Assembly: GCF_000152845.1 (NCBI RefSeq)
Contig: NZ_CH902584.1
Location: 3,017,562 to 3,081,561 of the forward strand
Length of the DNA stretch: 64,000 nucleotides
Source: Roseovarius sp. 217
Lineage (GTDB): Bacteria; Pseudomonadota; Alphaproteobacteria; Rhodobacterales; Rhodobacteraceae
Direction: 5' to 3'
The translations under genes and the position numbers were made by a program. Positions 1-12,580 of the stretch are shown piece by piece. The number at the start of each line of letters is the position of its first letter. Positions within the stretch are counted from its first letter, which is position 1. The notes beneath the pieces were generated by a model that did not search any database, was not told where the DNA came from, and saw only the letters and a program-made list of their open reading frames with translations.

Positions 1-5
1 TGAAT

Positions 6-30
6 GGTGCGCAATGAATGCGCACCCTAC
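6..30 (-). repeat. REP-like palindrome, left of the RAYT gene
   Basis: On the minus strand this reads GTAG followed by GGTGCGCA, a 5-nt loop and TGCGCACC, a perfect 8-bp stem. A GTAG tetranucleotide 5' of an imperfect palindrome is the classical form of bacterial REP elements mobilised by RAYT proteins. A matching copy in the opposite orientation lies at 561-585, so the two enclose the transposase gene with their GTAG ends facing it. Confidence 0.7.
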
Positions 31-41
31 GGGGTGTGATC

Positions 42-524
42 CTACGGCCAATCGACGGGGCCATCACGGTGGATCGACGAATAGGCCCAGTCCTCTGACC
101 GCTCCACCAACCCGTGTTTTACCGGGTTGATCCAGCAATACCGGATCGCCGCGCGCTTACCCGCCTCGCTGCGGATGTGATGCTCCCAGAACCGCCGCTG
201 CCACAGCCCATGCTCTCGCCGGGCCTCGTGACTGGCACGGCGCGGCGTATGGGGCAGGGCGCGGGAAAACCGGGCCTTGATCACGCTCCACCGGGTCGAG
301 AAATCGTGGTCGCCTTCAGGCAGGGTCCAGACGCAATGCATATGATCGGGCAGCACAACCCAGGCCTCAATAACAAAGGGCCGCTCTGCCTTGGTGCGTC
401 GGACAGCCGCGCGCAACGCCGCGATTTCGCGCGTCAGCACGTCTGATCGTCGGTTCGCCAGCCCCACAGTAAAGAACACGCAGGCCCCGGCGACGTGCGG
501 GCGCAGGTAATTGGACATGGGCAA
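42..524 (-). CDS. REP-associated tyrosine transposase (RAYT, IS200/Y1-like)
   Basis: This 160-residue protein belongs to the Y1 (HUH) transposase superfamily. The metal-binding HUH motif appears as DHMH near residues 60-63. The C-terminal region carries the family signature IRYCWINPVKHGLV, which includes the probable nucleophilic tyrosine, followed by WAYSS. RAYT proteins cut and join single-stranded REP hairpins and are usually single-copy domesticated relatives of IS200/IS605 transposases. GTAG-headed palindromes lie on both sides (6-30 and 561-585), which supports the assignment. The length is typical of the family and the frame is intact. The start ATG at 524 gives the expected N-terminus; no strong ribosome binding site was noted. 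Activity is inferred from motifs only. Confidence 0.88.
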   Translation of the reverse strand: MPMSNYLRPHVAGACVFFTVGLANRRSDVLTREIAALRAAVRRTKAERPFVIEAWVVLPDHMHCVWTLPEGDHDFSTRWSVIKARFSRALPHTPRRASHEARREHGLWQRRFWEHHIRSEAGKRAAIRYCWINPVKHGLVERSEDWAYSSIHRDGPVDWP

Positions 525-560
525 ATAACACCATGACAGGGTTAAAAAATCGTTTCAGCT

Positions 561-585
561 GTAGGGTGCGCATTTATGGCGCACC
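561..585 (+). repeat. REP-like palindrome, right of the RAYT gene
   Basis: GTAG is followed by GGTGCGC, a 7-nt loop and GCGCACC. The stem is nearly identical to that at 6-30 but lies in the opposite orientation. Together with the left copy it forms a BIME-like pair around the RAYT gene. It also lies between the promoter-proximal end of the transposase gene and the following membrane-protein gene. Confidence 0.7.
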
Positions 586-649
586 CCATAATCCATCCAA
601 TCGCCGCCCCCTTGCGTATCCCGTCCAACACCCAAAACTCGGCAGGCTC

Positions 650-1048
650 ATGCAAACCCTCATCCTCTACCTTGTCACCGCCGCCGTCTTCCTCGGCCTT
701 GATGCGATCATGCTCAGGACCGTGATGCGCCCGCTCTTTGCCGCCCATATCGGCGATATGCTGGCCAAAGAGCTGCGCATTGTGCCCGCCGCGCTCTTTT
801 ATCTGGCCTATGTGGGCGGCGTGCTGTGGTTTGTCTCGCTCCCCGCCCTGCGCGAGGGCGCGCCGGTGAACGCGCTCCTCGCCGGGGCGGCTTTGGGGGC
901 CATGGCCTATGGCACCTATGAGTTCACCAATTACGCCACTCTGCGCAACTGGCACTGGCAGATGGTCGCGGTCGACGTGACATGGGGCGCGGTTCTGACC
1001 GGCTTCTCTGCCTGGGTGGGCGTCCTTGCGGCGCGCGCTTGGGGCTAG
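650..1048 (+). CDS. DUF2177 family membrane protein
   Basis: This 132-residue hydrophobic protein matches the DUF2177 family of small inner-membrane proteins of unknown function. It starts with MQTLILYLVTAAVFLGLDAI and shows about four hydrophobic segments. The LGLDAIMLRTVMRPLF stretch and the acidic/tyrosine region GTYEFTNYATLRNWHW are typical. An in-frame ORF extends upstream into the REP repeat, but ATG 650 gives a sensible membrane N-terminus and avoids translating the palindrome. The gene converges on the terminase gene ending at 1055, with only 6 bp between stops. Nothing in the sequence indicates a substrate. Confidence 0.8.
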   Translation: MQTLILYLVTAAVFLGLDAIMLRTVMRPLFAAHIGDMLAKELRIVPAALFYLAYVGGVLWFVSLPALREGAPVNALLAGAALGAMAYGTYEFTNYATLRNWHWQMVAVDVTWGAVLTGFSAWVGVLAARAWG

Positions 1049-1054
1049 CCGCGC

Positions 1055-2356
1055 TCACACCCCCCGGATGCTGGGCCGCACCCATTTGGCCGCAGGCTCG
1101 ACAATCAAATCAGTGATCGCCCAGACCAGCGCATCGACGCGGTCCGGGCTGCCGCGCCCCTCATAGCCGCGTGCGGTCATGGCGCACATCTGATCCTCCA
1201 ACGCGCCAAGGCCGCGCGCGTGATACACCCGGCCCTGTTCATAGAGTGCGGCCACCGGCTCGGCTCGCGCCAGCTTGCCCCGGCTGGCATGCACCTTCCT
1301 GAGCGGAACCAGCGGATCGACCTGCCGGATCACCTGTTCCACCAGATCGCCGCCTTGGTTGACCTCGGCCACCACCCGCTCTGCCCCCCATAGCTCGCGC
1401 GCGCGGATCGCGGCGCGGGCCCAACGCGCGGGGCTCGCGGCGCTGACGCTGGCATCCGCCAGCACCCAGACCCGCCAATCCTGCACCGGCCCGCGCGTGA
1501 TCGCCCCCGCCATGATGATGCCGCACTCATCCGACCCGGCATGGCCCGTCACCGGCGGATCGACCGCTACCACCACCCGGTCAAACTCGGGCAGGCTCTC
1601 CACCCGAGCCGCCTCCAGCATGGCAGGCGTCCAGAGCGCATCCTCGGCCTCGTCGATCAAGAGACCATCCAGCTCCTGTCGCCCCAGCCGCGTGCCCGCA
1701 TAGCGCGCCCGCACCTCATCGAGGAAACTCTCGGCCAGATAGGCGCGGTTGGCCTCGGTCGGCGCGCTCGTCACCACCGTCGAGGGCACCGCCACGATAT
1801 CCTTCAAGACGCCCACATTGCGCGGTGTCGTGGTCACACAGACACGCGGGGCATCGCCCAGCCGCAGCCCGAATTGCAGCATGTCCCAGGTTTCGCGCGC
1901 CCGTTTCCACTTGGCCAACTCATCCACCCAGGCGCCATCGAACTGCGGCCCGCGCAGCGCCTCGGGGTCATGCGCCGAATAGGCCTGCGCAACCGCGCCG
2001 TTTGGCCAAATCAGCCGCTTGCGCGTCGCCTGCCAATCCGGGCGGCGGTCGGGCGGCGAACAGGCCATGATGCCGCTCTCGCCAAACACCATCACCTCGC
2101 GCACCTGATCAATCGTCTCGCCCACCAGCGCGATCCGCTTGCACCGCCCCTCGTCCAAGGGGCGCGATCCCTCGACCTGCGCGCGCACCCATTCGGCCCC
2201 GGCGCGGGTCTTGCCCGCGCCACGCCCGCCCATGATCACCCAGGTGCGCCAGTCGCCCTCGGGGGGCAGTTGATGCTCCAATGCCCAGAATTCGAACAGA
2301 TAGGGCAGGGCCATCCGCTCCCCGTCACTCAGGGCATCGAGGAAGTCGTCCCTCAC
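1055..2356 (-). CDS. GTA/phage-type terminase large subunit (DNA packaging ATPase-nuclease)
   Basis: This is the large terminase, the motor that translocates and cuts DNA into phage or gene-transfer-agent heads. Walker A GGRGAGKT is at residues 43-50 with the GTG start chosen here. The region with CVTTTPRN is the coupling motif. A C-terminal RNase-H-like nuclease domain begins around VVVAVDPPVTG. It closely resembles gene g2 of the Rhodobacter capsulatus gene transfer agent. The ORF stays open to ATG 2467, but that would overlap the upstream small-terminase gene by about 140 nt. GTG 2356 follows an AAGAGGG-type ribosome binding site and gives a 32-nt overlap. The next GTA gene (portal) is absent downstream, where a convergent DUF2177 gene lies instead. 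Confidence 0.85.
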   Translation of the reverse strand: MRDDFLDALSDGERMALPYLFEFWALEHQLPPEGDWRTWVIMGGRGAGKTRAGAEWVRAQVEGSRPLDEGRCKRIALVGETIDQVREVMVFGESGIMACSPPDRRPDWQATRKRLIWPNGAVAQAYSAHDPEALRGPQFDGAWVDELAKWKRARETWDMLQFGLRLGDAPRVCVTTTPRNVGVLKDIVAVPSTVVTSAPTEANRAYLAESFLDEVRARYAGTRLGRQELDGLLIDEAEDALWTPAMLEAARVESLPEFDRVVVAVDPPVTGHAGSDECGIIMAGAITRGPVQDWRVWVLADASVSAASPARWARAAIRARELWGAERVVAEVNQGGDLVEQVIRQVDPLVPLRKVHASRGKLARAEPVAALYEQGRVYHARGLGALEDQMCAMTARGYEGRGSPDRVDALVWAITDLIVEPAAKWVRPSIRGV

Positions 2357-2675
2357 AGCTGGCCCTCTTGAGGCGATCCAGTCGGCACCCGATCTGATGC
2401 CGGGCATCGTCGAAATCGAGCGCGTATCCGTGGACAATGCCACGGTCTTCTCGTCTGCGTTTTTCAAGTTGTGCCTCCGCTTCTATGGCGATCTTCAGCC
2501 ATTGCCGGATCTCGGCAGTGGCCTTGGTCGCATTCTTCAACTCATCCAGGTCTCCGGCCCTGATCCGCAGATAGATCTCTGCGAGGTCTTCGCGCATATC
2601 CGCCAATTGGCGCTCCAGCGCATCGATCGAGGTCGTCAGGCCCGTGGGCCCCACATCGGGGGTGATCAAAACCAT
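2325..2675 (-). CDS. GTA-type terminase small subunit (g1-like)
   Basis: This 116-residue, charged, helical protein lies directly upstream of and overlaps the large terminase. Its core, with SIDALERQLADMREDLAEIY and QWLKIAIEAEAQLEKR, predicts coiled-coil helices. Position and composition match gene g1 of Rhodobacter-type gene transfer agents, which encodes the DNA-recognition (TerS) subunit. ATG 2675 is preceded by an AGGCAAGAG-type ribosome binding site; the longer in-frame ORF to 2822 adds a low-complexity basic leader and is less likely. The identification depends mainly on context and general resemblance, because small terminases diverge quickly. Confidence 0.7.
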   Translation of the reverse strand: MVLITPDVGPTGLTTSIDALERQLADMREDLAEIYLRIRAGDLDELKNATKATAEIRQWLKIAIEAEAQLEKRRREDRGIVHGYALDFDDARHQIGCRLDRLKRASCEGRLPRCPE

Positions 2676-2950
2676 GCGTGCTCTTGCCTCATGATTGGTG
2701 TGTTTCGGAAAACCCTCCATCCTGCCGACACGAAAAAACGGCCGCCGGGGTTCCCCCCGGGGCCGCTTGCCCAATTCGTCCAGCATGTCACAACCGATAG
2801 ATGAAAGCGTGCGCCGAGTCAAGCACGCGAATCTCTTGATCGTCGGCTAAGCCTCCGGTATATTTACCTTTTTTTAACTATTTGCCACCACGCGGCCGGG
2901 TTTTTCTTGGTCCAAATACTCCCGCCGGAGGCGCTCTTTGACCTCTGCGT

Positions 2951-3742
2951 TCAGGCGCGGTGTGCGCCCTCGGCCAGCCCCTGCACAAAGCTCAGGACAT
3001 CCGCCACAGACCGCCCCTTGGCAATCTCGCCCACAATCGCCGAGCCCACAACGCAGCCATCGGCGACGCTGGCAATCGTCTGCGCCGTCTCGGGCGTGCG
3101 GATGCCAAAGCCCACGATCACCGGCAGATCGGTCTGCGCCTTGATCCGCGCCACTTCGGGCGCCACATCCGCCGCCTCGGCGGCGGCGGCCCCGGTGATC
3201 CCCGTGATCGACACATAATAAACAAAGCCGCTGGTGTTCTCGAGAACCTTGGGCAGTCGCTTGTCATCGGTGGTGGGGGTGGCGAGGCGGATAAAGTTCA
3301 TGCCCGCCTTGCTCGCCGGAATGCACAACTCGTCATCCTCTTCGGGTGGCAGATCGACCACGATCAACCCGTCAATCCCGGCGGCCTTGGCGTCGACCAA
3401 AAACTTCTCCACGCCGCGATTGTAGATCGGGTTGTAATAGCCCATCAGCACGATGGGCGTGGTGTCATCGCCCTTGCGAAACTCGGTCGCCATCGCCAGC
3501 GTTTTCTCCAGCGTCATGCCTGCCGCCAGCGCTCGCTGCCCCGCCAGTTGGATTGTCGGCCCATCCGCCATCGGATCGGTAAAGGGCACGCCCAACTCAA
3601 TCACATCCACCCCGGCTTCCGGCAACCCCTTCATCACCGCCAGCGATGTCTCGTAATCCGGATCACCCGCCATGATATAGGAAACAAACGCCTTCTTCCC
3701 GGCGGCTTTCAACTCTGCGAATTTGGCGTCGATGCGTGTCAT
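2951..3742 (-). CDS. trpA: Tryptophan synthase alpha subunit
   Basis: TrpA cleaves indole-3-glycerol phosphate to indole and glyceraldehyde 3-phosphate in the last step of tryptophan synthesis and works in a complex with TrpB. The 263-residue length is standard. The catalytic pair falls exactly at Glu49 ([16 protein letters not shown]) and Asp60. The phosphate-binding glycine region near GFGIRTPE and the VVGSAIV segment are present. ATG 3742 follows a GAAGGAC ribosome binding site; a longer in-frame start at 3784 is unnecessary. trpB is not in the window, so the gene stands alone here, divergent from ychF. Confidence 0.96.
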   Translation of the reverse strand: MTRIDAKFAELKAAGKKAFVSYIMAGDPDYETSLAVMKGLPEAGVDVIELGVPFTDPMADGPTIQLAGQRALAAGMTLEKTLAMATEFRKGDDTTPIVLMGYYNPIYNRGVEKFLVDAKAAGIDGLIVVDLPPEEDDELCIPASKAGMNFIRLATPTTDDKRLPKVLENTSGFVYYVSITGITGAAAAEAADVAPEVARIKAQTDLPVIVGFGIRTPETAQTIASVADGCVVGSAIVGEIAKGRSVADVLSFVQGLAEGAHRA

Positions 3743-3868
3743 GGGGGTATGTCCTTCGAATGGGTCCGTGCGGGTTTGGCGCAAAGCGCGCGGGAAATCA
3801 ATGCCCGGCTTGACCTTGGCCCGCGCAAACCCGTAGATGCGCGCAATTCACCGCATGGAGGGTCTGAG

Positions 3869-4966
3869 ATGGGCTTTAAAATGGGAATCGTGGGCCTGCC
3901 CAATGTGGGCAAATCCACGCTCTTTAACGCGCTCACCCGCACCGCTGCCGCACAGGCCGCGAATTTCCCCTTTTGCACCATCGAGCCGAATGTCGGCGAG
4001 GTAGCCGTGCCCGATGCGCGGCTAGACAAATTGGCCGAGATTGCCGGCTCAAAACAGATCATCCCGACCCGGATGACCTTTGTCGATATCGCAGGCCTCG
4101 TCAAAGGCGCGTCCAAGGGCGAGGGGTTGGGCAATCAGTTTCTCGCGAATATCCGCGAGACGGATGCCATTGCCCATGTGCTGCGCTGCTTCGAGGATGG
4201 CGACGTGACCCATGTCGAGGGCCGCGTCGATCCGGTGGCCGATGCCGATACGATTGAAACCGAACTGATGCTGGCCGATCTCGAGTCGGTCGAGAAACGC
4301 CGCGCCGGGCTGCAACGCAAGATCAAGGGCGGCGACAAGGACGCGGTTCAGGCCGAGCGCCTGCTCGCTCAGGCACAGGCTGCGCTGGAACAGGGCCGCC
4401 CCGCCCGTACCGTGCAGGTCGATGCCGAGGACACCAAAGCCTGGAAAATGTTGCAACTGCTGACCGCCAAGCCAATCCTCTACGTCTGCAATGTCGATGA
4501 GGCCAATGCCGCCACCGGTAACGCCCATTCCGACGCTGTGGCAAAAATGGCCGCCGACCAGGGCGCGGCCTCGGTCGTGATCTCCGCCCAGATCGAAGAA
4601 GAAATCTCCAAGCTCGAACCGGATGAGGCCGAAATGTTCCTCACTGAAATGGGGCTCGACGAGGCCGGTCTCGACCGTCTGATCCGCGCCGGTTACGAGC
4701 TTTTGCATCTGGAAACCTATTTCACCGTCGGCCCGAAAGAGGCCCGCGCCTGGACCATCCCCGCAGGCACGCCCGCCCCCAAGGCCGCAGGCGTCATCCA
4801 CGGCGATTTCGAGCGCGGTTTCATCCGCGCCGAAACCATTGCCTATGACGATTTCGTGGGCTTGGGCGGCGAGCAAAAGGCCAAGGATGCGGGCAAGATG
4901 CGCTCTGAGGGTAAAAGCTATGTCGTCAAGGATGGCGACGTTCTACACTTCCTCTTCAACACCTGA
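3869..4966 (+). CDS. ychF: Redox-regulated ribosome-binding ATPase YchF/OLA1
   Basis: This universally conserved Obg-related P-loop NTPase of 365 residues prefers ATP and associates with ribosomes; it is linked to stress responses. The G1 motif GLPNVGKS lies near residue 9, the switch region has [20 protein letters not shown], and a C-terminal TGS-like domain ends in [18 protein letters not shown] 3869 lies behind a GGAGGG ribosome binding site and gives the family's usual [16 protein letters not shown] start, although the frame is open far upstream. The gene converges on mnmA. An 18-bp perfect palindrome at 4971-4988 lies between the two stops and may serve as a shared transcription end. Confidence 0.96.
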   Translation: MGFKMGIVGLPNVGKSTLFNALTRTAAAQAANFPFCTIEPNVGEVAVPDARLDKLAEIAGSKQIIPTRMTFVDIAGLVKGASKGEGLGNQFLANIRETDAIAHVLRCFEDGDVTHVEGRVDPVADADTIETELMLADLESVEKRRAGLQRKIKGGDKDAVQAERLLAQAQAALEQGRPARTVQVDAEDTKAWKMLQLLTAKPILYVCNVDEANAATGNAHSDAVAKMAADQGAASVVISAQIEEEISKLEPDEAEMFLTEMGLDEAGLDRLIRAGYELLHLETYFTVGPKEARAWTIPAGTPAPKAAGVIHGDFERGFIRAETIAYDDFVGLGGEQKAKDAGKMRSEGKSYVVKDGDVLHFLFNT

Positions 4967-4994
4967 GCGGGGCAGGGCGCGCCCTGCCTGCGGC

Positions 4995-6146
4995 TCATGC
5001 AGACGCGCCGCGCCAGATCCAGCCGCCACCCAGCACGCGGCTGCCGTCCGTCTCATAGAAGACGCAGGCCTGACCGGGCGACACACCTTCTTCGGGGGTG
5101 AGCAATTCGACTGTCGCCTCGGTCGCTGAAATGGGCCGCAAAACGGCCTCGCGCGGCGGGCGGGTTGAGCGAACCTTGACCGAGACCTGCCATTCCGTCT
5201 GCGATGTCATCGGCACATCGCCCAGCCAGTTAATCTCGCGCAGCGGCACAGTGCGGGTCGAGAGCATCTCTTTCGGCCCGACAATCACCCGGCGCGCATC
5301 GACATCAAGGCGCACGACATAGAGCGGCTCTTCCAGCCCGCCGATGCCCAAGCCCCGGCGCTGACCAATGGTGTAGTGAATGACCCCCTCATGCTGGCCC
5401 AAAACCCGGCCATCGGCATGCACGATCTCGCCCGGTTCCGCGGCACCGGGGCGCAGTTTTTCGATCACGCTGGCATAGTTGCCGTTGGGCACGAAACAGA
5501 TGTCCTGACTGTCAGGCTTGTCCGCCACCTGAAGCCCGTATTGCGCGGCCAGTTCCCGCGTCGCCGCCTTGGACGGTAGATGCCCCAGCGGAAACCGCAG
5601 ATAGTCAAGTTGCTCGGGCGTGGTCGAGAACAGAAAGTACGACTGATCGCGCGCCGAATCGCTTGCACAATGCAATTCCGGCCCCTGCGAGCCTAGTTTG
5701 CGCTGAATATAGTGCCCGGTTGCCATGCAATCGGCCTCCAGATCGCGGGCGGTTTCCAAGAGATCCTTGAACTTGACCCGCTCGTTGCAGCGGATGCACG
5801 GCACGGGCGTCGCCCCCGCCAGATAGCTGTCGGCAAACTCGTCAATCACCGCATCACGAAAGATGTTCTCGTAATCCAGCACGTAATGCGGAAAACCCAT
5901 CTCTTCGGCCACGCGGCGCGCGTCGTGAATATCCACCCCGGCACAGCAGGCGCCCTTCTTGGCCAGCGCCGCGCCATGGTCATAAAGTTGCAGCGTGACG
6001 CCCACAACGTCATAACCCTCAGAGGCCAGATGCGCGGCCACAACCGAGCTGTCGACGCCGCCTGACATCGCCACGACCACGCGGGTCTCGGCTGGGGGCT
6101 TGGGAAATCCAAGCGAATTCAGTGGTTTGTTCGTATCCAGTGCCAT
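4995..6146 (-). CDS. mnmA: tRNA-specific 2-thiouridylase MnmA
   Basis: MnmA installs sulfur at C2 of the wobble uridine of tRNA-Lys, -Glu and -Gln in an ATP-dependent reaction. The protein has 383 residues. The PP-loop SGGVDSS is near residue 30, with the catalytic cysteine motif PCIRCN near residue 120. The second catalytic cysteine lies in [10 protein letters not shown] and the [12 protein letters not shown] region follows. The C-terminal beta-barrel domain ends in [11 protein letters not shown]. The start at 6146 is preceded by an AGCGGAGG-type ribosome binding site. It is divergent from sciP, and the two share the 6147-6268 intergenic region. Confidence 0.95.
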   Translation of the reverse strand: MALDTNKPLNSLGFPKPPAETRVVVAMSGGVDSSVVAAHLASEGYDVVGVTLQLYDHGAALAKKGACCAGVDIHDARRVAEEMGFPHYVLDYENIFRDAVIDEFADSYLAGATPVPCIRCNERVKFKDLLETARDLEADCMATGHYIQRKLGSQGPELHCASDSARDQSYFLFSTTPEQLDYLRFPLGHLPSKAATRELAAQYGLQVADKPDSQDICFVPNGNYASVIEKLRPGAAEPGEIVHADGRVLGQHEGVIHYTIGQRRGLGIGGLEEPLYVVRLDVDARRVIVGPKEMLSTRTVPLREINWLGDVPMTSQTEWQVSVKVRSTRPPREAVLRPISATEATVELLTPEEGVSPGQACVFYETDGSRVLGGGWIWRGASA

Positions 6147-6238
6147 AGTGGCCTCCGCTCGGGTCTTTCAGAATATAGGAAAATCCTAAACACTCTCAAG
6201 ACCCGGTTTCACGCCCCATTAAGCCTGAGATGGGCATT

Positions 6239-6264
6239 CTCACCCTATCAAGACAAAGGGTGAG
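6239..6264 (+). promoter_or_regulatory. Leader hairpin that can hide the sciP ribosome binding site
   Basis: CTCACCCT (6239-6246) pairs perfectly with AGGGTGAG (6257-6264) across a 10-nt loop. The right arm is the only Shine-Dalgarno-like sequence before the sciP ATG at 6269. Folding would therefore block ribosome entry. This suggests translational control by an RNA, protein or temperature, but no trans-factor is identified. Confidence 0.5.
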
Positions 6265-6268
6265 CGTG

Positions 6269-6541
6269 ATGTATCTCAAGAAAGTCGAAGGGCCAAGGGC
6301 CGTTAACCTGCCCGATGGCACCGTTCTCAGCCGGGCGGATTTGCCGCCCCCGGACACACGGCGATGGGTCGCCTCGCGCAAACTCGCGGTGGTGCGAGGG
6401 GTCGCCTACGGCCTGATTGCGCGGCACGACGCGCTCGAGACCTATGGGCTCAGTGACGAAGAGTTTGATTGCTGGATCGCTGCCGTCGCGCGGCATGGCG
6501 AGGGCGCGCTCAAAGTGACCTCGCTCAAGGTCTATCGGTAA
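6269..6541 (+). CDS. sciP: CtrA inhibitor SciP (DUF1153)
   Basis: SciP is a small helix-turn-helix protein that binds CtrA at its target promoters and blocks transcription activation in the alphaproteobacterial cell-cycle network. The 90-residue product begins MYLKKVEGPRAVNLPDGTVL and contains the DUF1153 core RRWVASRKLAVVRGVAYGLI and LSDEEFDCWIAAV. A longer in-frame start at 6230 would lie inside the leader hairpin, and ATG 6269 gives the family's usual N-terminus. It sits immediately upstream of ctrA on the same strand, a conserved pairing in Rhodobacterales that places inhibitor and target together. Confidence 0.9.
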   Translation: MYLKKVEGPRAVNLPDGTVLSRADLPPPDTRRWVASRKLAVVRGVAYGLIARHDALETYGLSDEEFDCWIAAVARHGEGALKVTSLKVYR

Positions 6542-6575
6542 CCTTAAGTTGAGTTTGGCGGAGGCCATAACACTG

Positions 6576-6594
6576 GTAACGGGTAGTTAACCAT
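6576..6594 (+). promoter_or_regulatory. CtrA box upstream of ctrA
   Basis: GTAA-N7-TTAA at 6576-6590 matches seven of eight positions of the CtrA full site TTAA-N7-TTAA. Its right half extends to TTAACCAT (6587-6594), the half-site recognised by CtrA in Caulobacter promoters. It lies about 50 bp before the ctrA start codon, which suggests autoregulation. Binding is inferred from the motif. Confidence 0.6.
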
Positions 6595-6642
6595 TTTTGA
6601 CCAGTGTGTCCGGTATCGAAGCAATTACCTGTGGAGTCCCCA

Positions 6643-7359
6643 ATGCGCGTACTTTTGGTCGAGGACGATCCGACAACCTCTAGAAGCATCGAACTGATGC
6701 TGACCCATGCCAATCTCAATGTCTATACCACCGATCTGGGGGAAGAGGGCATCGACCTGGCCAAACTTTACGATTACGATCTGATCCTGCTGGATCTTGG
6801 TCTGCCGGATATGAACGGGCATGAGGTGCTGCGCCAACTGCGGCTGGCACGGGTTGCCACGCCCATCCTCATCCTCTCCGGGGCCGGTGACACCGACAGC
6901 AAGATCAGGGGGTTCGGCTTTGGGGCCGATGATTACCTGACCAAGCCGTTTCACCGCGACGAATTGGTGGCGCGCATCCATGCGATCATCCGCCGTTCCA
7001 AGGGTCATTCCCAATCGGTGATCCGCACTGGCATGGTCAATGTCAATCTCGACGCCAAGACGGTTGATGCGGGCGGCAAGGCCGTGCATCTGACCGGCAA
7101 GGAATACCAGATGCTCGAGCTTTTGTCGCTGCGCAAGGGCACGACCCTGACCAAGGAAATGTTCCTCAACCATCTCTACGGCGGCATGGACGAGCCGGAA
7201 CTCAAGATCATTGACGTGTTCATCTGCAAACTGCGCAAGAAACTCTCTGAGGCCACCGATGGTGCCAATTACATCGAGACGGTCTGGGGGCGCGGCTATG
7301 TGCTGCGCGATCCCGAACTCGGCGAAATGGACGGGCAGCCTCTGGCGGTGGGTGCCTGA
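6643..7359 (+). CDS. ctrA: Cell-cycle response regulator CtrA
   Basis: CtrA is an OmpR/PhoB-family response regulator. In Rhodobacterales it controls motility, gene-transfer-agent expression and other non-essential programmes; in Caulobacter it is the master cell-cycle regulator. The receiver domain has the acidic pair EDD at residues 7-9, phospho-acceptor Asp51 ([13 protein letters not shown]) and Lys in YLTKPF. The winged-helix DNA-binding domain includes [12 protein letters not shown] and ends with [15 protein letters not shown] 6643 follows a GTGGAG ribosome binding site. The 238-residue length is typical. It is preceded by sciP and a near-consensus CtrA box. Confidence 0.95.
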   Translation: MRVLLVEDDPTTSRSIELMLTHANLNVYTTDLGEEGIDLAKLYDYDLILLDLGLPDMNGHEVLRQLRLARVATPILILSGAGDTDSKIRGFGFGADDYLTKPFHRDELVARIHAIIRRSKGHSQSVIRTGMVNVNLDAKTVDAGGKAVHLTGKEYQMLELLSLRKGTTLTKEMFLNHLYGGMDEPELKIIDVFICKLRKKLSEATDGANYIETVWGRGYVLRDPELGEMDGQPLAVGA

Positions 7360-7414
7360 GGGCTGCGCGGCCTCTGGACGCTGGGCGGGTCGGGCACTAT
7401 CACTCTGGTCAGGT

Positions 7415-12151
<4,737 letters not shown>

Positions 12152-12158
12152 AAGTTTT

Positions 12159-12183
12159 GTTCACATTTGTTCTTAAAAAGTTC
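12159..12183 (+). promoter_or_regulatory. Alphaproteobacterial SOS (LexA) box
   Basis: Three GTTC direct repeats occur at 12159-12162, 12169-12172 and 12180-12183. The last two are separated by exactly seven bases and form GTTC-N7-GTTC, the LexA operator consensus of alphaproteobacteria. A -10-like TATGAG at 12202-12207 would place the box over the -35 region. The site is 66 bp before the 40-codon ORF at 12249. Confidence 0.7.
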
Positions 12184-12248
12184 TTTACTTGGTTAACGCA
12201 ATATGAGAACAAAGTGGCAACACAGAGGTTTTCTGAAGGAGCCCCCAG

Positions 12249-12371
12249 ATGTTGCACCAGATCAAGACGACTGCGACCCGTGCGCAGGATACGATTATCG
12301 GCGATGCGATTGGCGCGCTTGCGCTGATGGTGACGCTGGTCGGTGCGCTCTATCTGCCGGGTGTTCTCTGA
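12249..12371 (+). CDS. 40-residue membrane peptide with upstream SOS box
   Basis: This small ORF encodes MLHQIKTTATRAQDTI followed by one hydrophobic, glycine/alanine-rich segment ending LYLPGVL. That is one predicted transmembrane helix with a short basic N-terminus. The ATG lies directly behind GAAGGAGCCCCCAG, a strong ribosome binding site, and 29 of 40 third codon positions are G or C, so it looks genuinely coding. The promoter region holds a LexA box. Caulobacter SidA is a 29-residue SOS-induced membrane peptide that inhibits cell division, and this gene has the same general design. No sequence homology to SidA is claimed, and the function is inferred from context only. Confidence 0.72.
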   Translation: MLHQIKTTATRAQDTIIGDAIGALALMVTLVGALYLPGVL

Positions 12372-12548
12372 CTGTCCTTTGTGTTTTCTGCCTGAGTTCC
12401 TGCCTGCGGGTCCGTCCTTGACCTTGGCTGCATCCCCTCTGTCCCAACGTCGGGGATGCGCCACACCCACCTGTCCCAACCGGTTTTCGGGGTTTGCCTC
12501 ATTCCTCCCGAAATATGTCCGGGGTCTGTGACCCGCTCAACTCTGCCG

Positions 12549-12580
12549 CCGCCGCTCACCCGAGCGTGCGGCGGTTTTTT
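12549..12580 (+). terminator. Rho-independent terminator after the small peptide gene
   Basis: CCGCCGC (12549-12555) pairs with GCGGCGG (12568-12574) and is followed by six T residues (12575-12580). It acts on the plus strand and ends at the stop codon of the convergent sensor gene. It would close the transcript starting at the SOS box. The 177 bases between 12372 and 12548 show no other feature. Confidence 0.8.

Noticed and set aside
114-446. Plus-strand ORF opposite the RAYT gene
   Set aside because: It is antisense to a well-supported transposase and has no recognisable features.
2960-4966. Very long plus-strand frame across trpA and ychF
   Set aside because: The first 900 bases are antisense to trpA. 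The real ychF start is ATG 3869 with a ribosome binding site.
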